Source of the DNA: Linanthus parryae
Lineage: Eukaryota > Streptophyta > Magnoliopsida > Ericales > Polemoniaceae
Direction: 5' to 3'
Length of the DNA: 64,000 bases
Assembly: GCA_023055425.1 (NCBI GenBank)
Contig: JALGPY010000014.1
Coordinates: forward strand, 13,848,501-13,912,500
Shown: in pieces, positions 45,236 to 53,800 of the stretch
Layout: the number at the start of each line of letters is the position of its first letter
Numbering within the stretch: the first letter of the stretch is position 1
Position numbers and translations under genes: made by a program
Notes under the pieces: model-generated
Told to the model about the DNA's origin: nothing
Databases searched by the model: none
The model's input: the letters and a program-made list of their open reading frames with translations, nothing else

Positions 45236-45595
45236 AAATAAAATATTAAGTGATGTCCTCTCTATGAAAGTTCATCGGCCCAACATGGTCCTCTGGTACT
45301 GAAGGTGAGTAAAGCCATCCTTCCTCATCATATGTCCATAGAACCACTATCAGTTCTTATTCTCCTCTCCGTTAGGTGCTTAGGACGATAACCGTGGAAG
45401 TTACTTCTACGACCCCTTTTGTACCGGTTACCATTTCTCCATCTAGGGCTGAATGCAACCTTAGGAGCTCCAAAGAGGTTCCTATTCAGACGATAAGAAC
45501 TGATAGCGGTTATGTTGGATCTTTGATAAATGCCTGGAGCTTTCGTTAGGTGCTTAGCATCATCTCAGAGTTTGGAGTGACGTCATTTCTCTGGA
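45236..45595. other. Patchwork of short viral fragments
   Basis: Starts where repeat unit 3 breaks off. Contains GTGAGTAAAGCCATCCTTCC (Rep), about 150 bp of coat protein sequence (about 45345-45488, equal to 40000-40140), then short Rep, coat-protein and origin scraps (GATAAATGCCTGGAGCT, CATCATCTCAGAG, TTTGGAGTGACGTCA, TTCTCTGGAGGA). Fragments are in mixed order and orientation. This is filler DNA of end-joining repair. Confidence 0.75.
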
Positions 45596-45755
45596 GGAAA
45601 AGTATAGGAAGAAAAGGAAAATCAAAGGAGGGATTCCCTGTATTGTTTTATGTAACCCAGATATGAGCTACTATGTAGCTATGGATAGAGAGGACTTCCT
45701 TCCGTGGGCAACTGAAAATGTAATCTTTGTAACCATTGACGAACCAGTGTTCTAA
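45596..45755 (+). pseudogene. Rep 3' end, copy C
   Basis: Last 52 codons of Rep: KYRKKRKIKGG, the motif C LCNP and the stop at 45753-45755. The sequence matches 39212-39369. Everything upstream is lost at the patchwork. Confidence 0.85.
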
Positions 45756-45842
45756 TGTATTGAAGAACTTTACTTTGAAATAAAAATGTTATTATTAATA
45801 TTCTCAAGGATTATTAATCCAAGTTACAAACTCTTGAAAGTG

Positions 45843-46601
45843 CTAAGTGTTAAAGTACAATCTGATGTTCAAATGAAATACAACAGCTGTCTGATCACCG
45901 GAACAGGCAGCAACTAAGTATATTGCATTCTCATGAACGTTTGACAGTTCTCCACCAGTACCAGGGCTGTACTTAACTCGAACTCGTTTCTTCAGATAAA
46001 GTTCAATGAAACTCTCATCAAGTCCAATCATTGAATCTCCATGTTGCTTCAGCTGATAACGACTGAAATGAATACACCGGAACCTATCAGTACAATCCTC
46101 ACGAATCATTGCAGTGCAAGGCTCATTGTCATGAATTGTGAATATATCAGTTGCTTGCAGAGGCTGAGTAGCAGAAGACGATGAAGAAGGCTTCTTGTCC
46201 ACAACTATCCAGAACAGAGCATGGAGCTTTGAGGAGGCCGGAGCTTCAGCCAATGATATTTTACCCTTAATATATATAGCATTAATTTGAATCTCGTCTC
46301 CGAGTCTATTATCACTGTTAGGACCCTGTGATATGTTCGAAGTAAACCTAACAACTCCTTCCTGCCTAGCAGCCATAGAACCACTATCAGTTCTTATTCT
46401 CCTCTCCGTTAGGTGCTTAGGACGATAACCGTGGAAGTTACTTCTACGACCCCTTTTGTACCGGTTACCATTTCTCCATCTAGGGCTGAATGCAACCTTA
46501 GGAGCTCCAAAGAGGTTCCTATTCAGATTGGGATAACGCTGCTTTCTCCTTGCAGCTATCGCAGTATATTCTTCTGTCTTCCTCCTCCGTATAGTGGACA
46601 T
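45843..46601 (-). CDS. Geminivirus coat protein, copy C
   Basis: 252 residues from ATG at 46601, intact. Same as copy B except one Ser-to-Thr change in the C-terminal AACSGDQ(S/T)AVVF segment. A silent A/G difference is the only other one noticed. The basic N-terminal import/DNA-binding region and core motifs are as described for copy B. No disabling mutation in either copy suggests recent integration or recent duplication of this block. Transcription would need the viral promoter at 46958-47138 or a host one. Confidence 0.82.
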   Translation of the reverse strand: MSTIRRRKTEEYTAIAARRKQRYPNLNRNLFGAPKVAFSPRWRNGNRYKRGRRSNFHGYRPKHLTERRIRTDSGSMAARQEGVVRFTSNISQGPNSDNRLGDEIQINAIYIKGKISLAEAPASSKLHALFWIVVDKKPSSSSSATQPLQATDIFTIHDNEPCTAMIREDCTDRFRCIHFSRYQLKQHGDSMIGLDESFIELYLKKRVRVKYSPGTGGELSNVHENAIYLVAACSGDQTAVVFHLNIRLYFNT

Positions 46602-46878
46602 CACTCTGCAAACGAGAGAGACCCAGTTTAAACTTTTGACGGTTAACATAGCTAAAACCCTTGCGGTTCAATTTCCGCAGTAATGCCCTGAGAGCACAGA
46701 GCTTCTCAGTTTTAGAGGTCATGTCCTCCATCGGACAAGGACATCCAGTCGCAGCTGTATGCAAGAGCTTCAACCGTAGCAACCCTATCTGATAGCTCAG
46801 CCATTTGTCCACACACATAGCCCTCACTCCCTCTAAGCTGTCTGGATACTCTTTTACTGAGTAAACACGAGTATCCAT
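46519..46878 (-). CDS. Geminivirus V2-like protein, copy C
   Basis: 119 residues from ATG at 46878, same protein as copy B. It overlaps the coat protein start by 83 bp, typical of the V2/coat arrangement. Role inferred from position and from the EYPDSLEGVRAMC N-terminal pattern. Confidence 0.65.
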   Translation of the reverse strand: MDTRVYSVKEYPDSLEGVRAMCVDKWLSYQIGLLRLKLLHTAATGCPCPMEDMTSKTEKLCALRALLRKLNRKGFSYVNRQKFKLGLSRLQSDVHYTEEEDRRIYCDSCKEKAALSQSE

Positions 46879-46957
46879 TTAAGATAATAGAAAGAGAGAG
46901 ATAAGCAATACCTATTGTGATAATTAACCAAATTTCATTGCTAACGCAAACTTCCAT
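46712..46957 (-). CDS. Small virion-sense ORF with a membrane segment, copy C
   Basis: 81 residues, identical to copy B. It begins directly after the divergent promoter, with one hydrophobic span near its N-terminus. A GGTATTGC donor-like site inside it and the TTTGCAG acceptor-like site before the coat protein could allow a virion-sense spliced transcript. Function unassigned. Confidence 0.5.
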   Translation of the reverse strand: MEVCVSNEIWLIITIGIAYLSLSIILNGYSCLLSKRVSRQLRGSEGYVCGQMAELSDRVATVEALAYSCDWMSLSDGGHDL

Positions 46958-47138
46958 GCGACTCTGAGGAAAATGAACTAACGAATGTCGTATTAAATAG
47001 AATTATTTAAGAGGGAAAACCCCAGGCGGGAAACTCAAATTCAAAATTTGAATTACGGGCCCAGCACGTGTCGATTACTTGTCCACCAAGTAACCGATAT
47101 AATATATAATTAATTAATGATGATGGTAATTATTTACT
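46958..47138. promoter_or_regulatory. Viral divergent promoter region (copy C)
   Basis: Same elements as in copy B: AATTCAAA-A-TTTGAATT palindrome, TTACTTG/CAAGTAA hairpin, GGGCCC-AG-CACGTG, and a TATA-like GATATAATATATAATT 30-45 bp before the movement protein ATG. On the minus side TATTTAATA near 46995 may serve the virion-sense genes. Confidence 0.6.
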
Positions 47139-47996
47139 ATGGAAATATCTGCCAGTCAACCCTTCGAAGGAGATTTCTCCTCCAACGTAGTCCACTCCCA
47201 GGCAACTTCAGAACCACAAGAAATTAAATTCTACTTCCCTTCGCTCTTTGATTACACAAAGAAGCTTGTCACTCTAAGAGCTGTCCTAATAGACAGAGTG
47301 GTTATAAACTACAGACACATTGCACCCTTCAGCTCAACAGGTAGAGTCCGAATATCTCTATATGACACGAGGCTAACGGAACACAACTCCAAACAAGCTG
47401 AGTTCGTATTTCCAATACTGTGCCATTGCGACGCCATTTTCTATTCCAACTCACACTTCTCCTCCAGAGAAAATGATTGTCCGTGGAAAGCATATTACTC
47501 ATTGGAGGATTCCAATTTAATGACAAGTACCAGATTCTGTCAGATTAAGGCTAATTTGAAAATGTCATCCTCAAAGACGGTAGGGAATATAAATATTAAG
47601 ATGCCGGAGATTATTATCAGAAGTCCAGAATTCAAATCAACAGATGTTGATGTATGGCATGTTAATAGGCAGTCTAATTCCCCGGCCATATGCAGATCAA
47701 CGTCTTACGGACATATGATGAGCAGCAGCGTACCAAGGATCATATGTCCTGGGCCTGGATCGTCACTTTCTCAAATGCAATATGCTAGACACTCAACGGC
47801 CCAAATTGAAGATTTGGAAGACCCTGGAAAGTCGATTTCCCAAGTGGGCTCTGAAGGAAACAGTCAGGCCCAACCAATTGTTCTACCAAAAGAACAATTT
47901 ACTGAAGTACTAAGTACGGTCGCTAATGCTGTTAGAGAGGGAATAAAAGACAATAATAAGTTTACCTTTTCGGGAAAGGGAAAGGGTACCTTCTGA
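47139..47996 (+). CDS. Geminivirus BC1-type movement protein, copy C
   Basis: 285 residues, intact, from ATG at 47139. Length and layout match the begomovirus BC1 movement protein (about 290 aa). A divergent N-terminal 40 residues is followed by the conserved core VVINYRHIAPFSSTGRV, ISLYDTRLTE, an aromatic FVFPILCHCDAIFYSNSHFSS and PWKAYYSLEDSN. Then come KMSSSKTVGNINIKMPEI, DVDVWHVNRQ, and a C-terminal VLPKEQFTEVLSTVANAVREGI helix like the BC1 end. BC1 proteins act at the plasma membrane and plasmodesmata to carry viral DNA between cells. It lies on the same strand as Rep and is transcribed towards the origin hairpin, an arrangement I do not know from described genera. Confidence 0.88.
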   Translation: MEISASQPFEGDFSSNVVHSQATSEPQEIKFYFPSLFDYTKKLVTLRAVLIDRVVINYRHIAPFSSTGRVRISLYDTRLTEHNSKQAEFVFPILCHCDAIFYSNSHFSSRENDCPWKAYYSLEDSNLMTSTRFCQIKANLKMSSSKTVGNINIKMPEIIIRSPEFKSTDVDVWHVNRQSNSPAICRSTSYGHMMSSSVPRIICPGPGSSLSQMQYARHSTAQIEDLEDPGKSISQVGSEGNSQAQPIVLPKEQFTEVLSTVANAVREGIKDNNKFTFSGKGKGTF

Positions 47997-48381
47997 TGAC
48001 ATAGATTTTACTTCTTTTGGCAAATGATGTAAACTTTGAAGTCAATGACAAAATGATTATTTTTTTGAATACTTTATGCTGACGTGTACCGCACTCTGAA
48101 AGTCAGATCCCACTGAGACACTTTACATCACTTCTTTGTCTCCCACTTAGTTCCCCACCGTACACGTGGATGGCTAGGGTTAAAGATGGGCAAAACCTTG
48201 TAATATTAAGAGGTTTTGCTCCATCTTTGTGAATACTATAAATAGGAGCCATCCACAATCCACACTTCATCCACAAATCCACAAATCCACAAATCCACAG
48301 CAAAACCTTGTAATAGAGAGAGTTTGGAGTGACGTCATCATACAGCCCAATGAGGTCACCTTCAGTAACCCATGTAAGTGC
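47997..48381 (-). promoter_or_regulatory. Viral origin/hairpin region (LIR), copy C
   Basis: Hairpin 48190-48219 with TAATATTAC on the minus strand (48208-48200), TATAAATA at 48237-48244 (plus, towards Rep) and the ATCCACA array at 48251-48300. One base (GTAACCCATG versus GTAAACCATG) distinguishes its end from copy B. It ends at 48381 at the same point as copy B (offset 6633 throughout). Confidence 0.85.
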
Positions 48382-48950
48382 GCCCTGGTACTGGTGGAGA
48401 ACTGTCAAACGTTCATGAGAATGCAATATACTTAGTTGCTGCCTGTTCTGGTACTTGTCATTAAATTGGAATCCTCCAATGAGTAATATGCTTTCCACGG
48501 ACAATCATTTTCTCTGGAGGAGAAGTGTGAGTTGGAATAGAAAATGGCGGGTTACTGAAGGTGACCTCATTGGGCTGTATGATGACGTCACTCCAAACCT
48601 AACAACTCCTTCCTGCCTAGCAGCCATAGAACCACTATCAGTTCTTATTCTCCTCTCCGTCAGGTGCTTAGGACGATAACCGTGGAAGTTACTTCTACAT
48701 TAAAAAGCTCTTGGAGAACAATTTTGAATCTCGTCTCCGAGTCTATTATCACTGTTAGGACCCTGTGATATGTTCGAAGTAAACCTAACAACTCCTTCCT
48801 GCCTAGCAGCCATAGAACCACTATCAGTTCTTATTCTCCTCTCCGTTAGGTGCTTAGGACGATAACCGTGGAAGTTACTTCTACGACCCCTTTTGTACCG
48901 GTTACCATTTCTCCATCTAGGGCTGAATGCAACCTTAGGAGCTCCAATTA
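48382..48950. other. Patchwork of short viral fragments at the right end
   Basis: In order: 48383-48451 coat protein 3' part, inverted; 48452-48544 movement protein (47440-47530), inverted; 48545-48598 origin region, inverted; 48599-48700 coat protein piece; 48728-48948 the same coat protein region again. The second coat piece ends GGAGCTCCAA at the MITE. Junctions show 2-6 bp overlaps such as CTGG, GCGG and CCAAAC. It encodes nothing. Confidence 0.85.
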
Positions 48951-49416
48951 GGGTGGGTTTGGTATGACTTATTTTCAGCTTTTAATCCACTTTGGACTTT
49001 TAATCTGTTTTGAACTTTTCTGAAAGGTTTGGTATGACTTTTTCTGTGCCAACTTTTAGATTTGGCTTTTGTCTTGTAGTGTAAAAACTGAATTGAGAAA
49101 AAAGTTGAGTTTCATGAACTTTTTTTGGACTTTTTTCTTCCTAAACAATAAAAATAACCAATTTACCTCTACTTTTTTTTTGTACCAACATACTATGACA
49201 TCTAATTAGACCTACTATAATTTTATTAGTAAATATAAAAAATATAAAATGATAATTTTCACTAACAAACAAAAGTGTTGCATCCTAACTTTTTTACAGC
49301 ATAACTTTTTTCATCAAATCCATACACCTTTTTTCATCAACTTTCTTGTCACGAACTTTTTTCACAACAACTTAAAAGTCGACTTAAAAGTCCAAAAAAT
49401 CATACCAAACCCACCC
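48951..49416. mobile_element. Tourist-like (PIF/Harbinger) MITE, 466 bp
   Basis: Termini GGGTGGGTTTGGTATGACTT and, from the right on the minus strand, GGGTGGGTTTGGTATGATTT, flanked by TTA on each side (48948-48950 and 49417-49419). AT-rich interior without coding capacity. It forms the right border of the viral block. Confidence 0.78.
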
Positions 49417-49716
49417 TTAGTAGGTGGCCCAAGTGATGCGATAGGGTTGTGCCGTTGTTTTTTGTGGTTGTCGAGGAATCTCCCGAGTCAGCTAACGTGC
49501 CAATTGAGTTTTGTTTTAAAATACCTAGTACACGCTAGTCCTGGTCAGTATAATAAATAAATTGTCGTCTCGTCCTATTATAATACTACTAGCCAGCCCT
49601 TGGAGGACGTTAGCTTCCTGGCAAGAGCTGCCCTTGGAGGACGTTAACTTGACAGCTAATCTGCCAAGTTGCATTTGAGTGACTAGTCAAATAAAATTTA
49701 AAATCTAGCTCACTTG

Positions 49717-49726
49717 TATATATAGG
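49717..49726 (+). promoter_or_regulatory. TATA box of a DC1 gene
   Basis: TATATATAGG, followed at 49750-49857 by a GAGA-rich leader and GATACC-ATG at 49858, the same start context as the DC1 gene at 21921. Confidence 0.55.
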
Positions 49727-49857
49727 GCTACCGTAGCTGTAGTATAACTAAGAACTAGAATTCTTAAGAGGGAACTTCGAAGTCAGTTATTTTTCTTCTC
49801 AAATCTTCAAGCAAATAGAGAGGAGAGACCAGAGAGTAGAGAGCAGAGAGAGATACC

Positions 49858-49875
49858 ATGTCTGCAGCACCAAGG
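49858..49875 (+). pseudogene. DC1 gene: start codon and first six codons
   Basis: ATG TCT GCA GCA CCA AGG, then a copia LTR. After removal of the element and one target copy, the frame continues at 54591 with KLEHFSHQHTL, the usual DC1 N-terminus (compare MDHFSHEHTLLL at 21921). The gene was therefore split six codons after its start. Confidence 0.75.
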
Positions 49876-50013
49876 TAATAGTCTTAGGACGGTTTTGTAT
49901 GTACCGTACTTAGTAGAGGATTACGATTGTAATTAGCAAAATTAGTGTATTTAATTTCTATATAAGCTTTGTGATTATTCAATGAAAATTACGGAAGATT
50001 TATCTCACTTTCA
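49876..50013 (+). repeat. Left LTR of a short-LTR copia element
   Basis: 138 bp, matching 54448-54585 with two or three differences, ending TTTCA right before the primer binding site TGGTATCAGAGCGATC (50014-50029). It starts TAATAG rather than TG. CAAGG (49871-49875) and CAAAG (54586-54590) are the probable target duplication. Confidence 0.88.
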
Positions 50014-50850
50014 TGGTATCAGAGCGATCCTAAGCACCAGCCGCCGCCGCCGTCGCACTTCCTCTTCCAGTGCACCGCCGCCGCCGCCGCCGTGCCTAGC
50101 GGTCTGATACGTACCTCCATTGCTTCCGCCCACAACCCCCTATCCCTATCTCCCTCTCCTTCCTCTCCTTACGCGACGACCTCTGTCAACAAAACCCCGT
50201 CGCTCTCTGTCCGGCGGTGACCCACGTCGTTCGCACAACCAGACGCCTTTCAACGCGTCGATAGAAGACTTCGATCAGCTCGACTCGTCCACTCCCGACT
50301 TCGATCCACGCTCTGCCCCGTTCCTCGCCTCAGATCCACGAGTCTGTCGGCTCCGCGCGTTCCAGGTCATCGGCTCGCTCGGCCCTCTCCCTCGGCTTCC
50401 GAAGCCACGTCCAGAGAAAATCCCAGCGCCGCCGTTCAGTTTGTCTTGCCCCCTTTTTGTTGCAGTCGGCATATCACCTCTTCGCAACTTGCTTTGTACT
50501 TGATTTCTGACCGATCAATCTCTCCTGATCGACCTTTCCCCTGACTTCTCTTTAGCGACACCAATTATAGCTTGTTGGTTCTCTTTATTACTTAAATTCA
50601 CTTCTGGGTTCTCTTTAGTGAACTGGGTTCTCTTTATTACTTAAATTCGGTGATCAATTCTCATTTTGGGGTCCAATTATAGCTTGTTGGTGGCCCAATT
50701 TTCAACAACAAGTGTTGTATCTTTGGTTGCATTACAAGTACAACAAGTTTCCTTTGATTGGTTGTGCTTTGTCAATCTCCAGTGCACTGTTTGATAAAGC
50801 TGGAAGTTTAAATTGCAAGAAGATAAATATTTGAGTTTGACTGGTTTGCA
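50014..50850 (+). mobile_element. Copia leader, gag not recognisable
   Basis: Primer binding site at 50014-50029, then a CCG-rich tract (50040-50095), a Pro/Arg/Ser-rich frame (50120-50503) and AT-richer DNA with a duplicated ATAGCTTGTTGGT word (50568, 50680). I see no UBN2 gag motif or CCHC knuckle before the pol ORF. Confidence 0.6.
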
Positions 50851-53800
50851 ATGACTACGTATCAAGGATCTCGTCAGACAGCCGCTACTCATCTTACGAC
50901 GTCACCGCAAACCCAGCATGGTCGTCAGTCTAGTCGGAAAGGACGCAATTGCACTCAACTGCACCATCAGCAGCACCAACCATTGCCTGCCTATCCTCAG
51001 GGCAGGTGGGTGTGGTGTCCCGCCTCTTCATCCCCAACTGCTCCGTCGGGCCCCCATTCCCCGACACCGGGTTGGAGTACTCCTCGGCCCAGCTTTGCTG
51101 GCCTTCTCGGCCCACCACCGGCTGCGCGACAGCAGGGCCTCACAGCTGCTTCTGCCTACCCGACTGCTACTGATTTGGGATCTCAGTTCTCTGGCATGAC
51201 ACACAATGTTCCGGATCAGACTTGGTATCTTGATTCCGGCGCATATGCTCATCTCACTCCGCAGTCAGGTATACTCTCCTCTCTCTCGTCATCTCGTCAT
51301 TTTCCTAACATACTTGTGGGAAACGGCTCTAGCATTCCAGTGAAAGGATCCGGCAATCACACCCTTACCACAAACTCCCGTTCCCTTCACCTTAGAAATG
51401 TGTTACTCACCCCAAACGTTATAAAAAACCTAGTTTCTGTTCGACAATTCACTACTGACAACAATGTTTCCGTTGAGTTTGACCCTTTTGGTTTTTCTGT
51501 AAAGGACCTACGATCGGGAGCTCTTTTACAGAGGATCAACAGTTCAGGTGATCTCTATCCATTCCAGTCTGTCCCACCACCGTCTTCTGCTGTCTCTTTT
51601 GCTGCTCTTCCTGCTTCCGTTTGGCACAACCGCCTAAGTCATCCCGGGCGTCTAGTTTTAGATTCGCTTCGTAGTAGTCATTTTATCTCTTGTAGTAGGC
51701 ATAATCCAGAAGCTCTCTGTCATGCTTGTCAAATTAGTAAACACGTGCGTTTTCCTTTTTCACCATCTACTTCTTCTACTTCTAGTCCATTCGACATTGT
51801 TCACAGTGATCTATGGACATCTCCGGTCTTAAGCAAATCGCACTACAAATACTACCTACTACTATTAGATGACTATACCCATTTTCTCTGGGTTTTCCCA
51901 CTTAAACAGAAAAGCGAAGCGATATCAAAATTTAAACAATTCACTACCTTTGTACAAACTCAATTTGAGCGACCCATCAAAACTTTTCAATGTGACCTTG
52001 GTGGAGAATTCGATAATGGCTCTTTTCACTCTCATGCCATTAATCATGGACTTGTCTTCCGGTTTGCGTGTCCTCAGACGTCAGCTCAAAATGGAAAAGC
52101 TGAACGCATGATTCGTCGAATCAATGACATCAGTCGTGCCCTCCTAGCTCATGCCTCCCTTCCAGCCTCTTTCTTGGTTGAGTCTCTTCTGACTGATGTC
52201 TACCTTCATAACATTCTTCCCACCAAAGTCCTTAGCAACAATATTCCTACTGTTTCCCACTACCATCGCTCACCATCCTATGAGCATCTCCGCACGTTCG
52301 GATGCTTGTGTTACCCGAACCTCTCTGCCACCTCACCTCACAAGCTTGCACCACGTTCTGTTCGATGTGTCTTTCTGGGTTATCCTCTTAATCATCGTGG
52401 GTACAGGTGTCTAGACTTGAGTACTGGTCGGGTTCACACTTCCCGTCATGTCACCTTCGATGAGACGGTGTTTCCTTTCTCCACTCATGGGTCTGTGTCT
52501 CCCTCTGTTCACAGGACGTCTGATCCCGATGACAGTCTTCCGTCTCCCCTTTTCACTCATCGTTCTCATAGCCCTGTGGCACACACACCCTCACCCACCC
52601 GTCCTAGGGCATCCACCTCACCACCCCCACCTACTAGGGCACCCACACAGCTTTCCCAGTCCAGGAACCTTGTGGAACCTTTTCCTCAGCACTACGTCCG
52701 TCGATCTGTGTCCACTCGCCCTCCTCCTGTACCCTCTGTGCCTGTGTTACCTGACCCCCCTGAGTCACCCTCACCGAGCCCAGTGGCCACTTCTCCTCCC
52801 CATCTCTCTCCTCAGATGACTACCAGATCCATGCATGGCATAGTCAAACCAGTCACCCGTCTCACTTTAGCGGCCCAGCCACCAGACCCCATCTCGCCCC
52901 TTCCCAAATCCTCCACCCTAGCCTTGTCGGATCCTCACTGGAAAGCGGCCATGGATGATGAGTTTGGAGCTATGGTTACGAACCACACTTGGGATCTGGT
53001 TCCTCGCCCGGCAGGGGCTAATGTTCTGAGATCTATGTGGCTCTTTCGCCACAAGTTTCGCGCTGATGGTAGTCTGCAGCGCTATAAGGCGCGATTGGTA
53101 GCTAATGGGAAGTCCCAGATGGTTGGGATTGATTGTGAGGAGACTTTCAGCTCGGTTGTCAAACCGACCACCATCCGTACAGTTCTCAGCATTGTCGTCA
53201 CGCGCTCTTGGCCTATCCGTCAGCTGGATGTCAAGAACACCTTTCTTCATGGTGATCTCTCTGAGACGGTATACATGCATCAGCCCCCTGGCTACCGCGA
53301 CACACGCCATCCTGACTTTGTTTGCCGGTTACGCATATCCTTATATGGTCTGAAGCAGGCTCCCTGTGCTTGGTTTCAGCGATTTGCCACCGTCCTCACA
53401 CAGACTATCGGTTTCTCTGGTTGCTCGTGTGATGAGTCTCTCTTCGTCTACAGTCGTGGCTCGGACATCGTCTACCTCCTGCTCTATGTGGATGATATCG
53501 TCATCACTGGGTGGTCTCCGGTTGTCATGGATCAGATTGTCTCCCAGCTCTCTAGAGAGTTTGCTATGACTGACCTGGGCCATCTGCATCACTTTCTGGG
53601 CATTGCTGTCACCCGTAATTCGTCCGGCCTATTCCTGTCTCAGCATCAGTATGCGACCGACATTCTTCGTCGTGCCTCTATGTCGACCTGTAAGTCTACT
53701 GCCACCCCTGTTGAGGTAGGAAGTAAACTCAGAGCTACATCTGGCCCACCGGTTGCTGATCCTTCATTATACCGCAGCCTTGCTGGGGCCTTGCAGTACC

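Larger units (their letters stand above)
37766..48950. other. Endogenous geminivirus cluster (two partial genomes, inverted Rep arm, satellite-like repeats)
   Basis: Composite of viral blocks. 37766-38537: Rep arm (minus). 38538-41748: partial genome B. 41781-45235: 1283-bp tandem repeats. 45236-45595: patchwork. 45596-48381: partial genome C. 48382-48950: patchwork. B and C share the order Rep 3' end (+), coat protein (-), V2 (-), small membrane ORF (-), intergenic region, movement protein (+), hairpin region, and differ at about half a dozen bases over 2.7 kb. Missing Rep N-terminus aside, the implied circular genome is about 3.4-3.6 kb. Host transposons flank both ends. No complete Rep exists, so the locus as it stands cannot encode a replicating virus. 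Confidence 0.93.
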
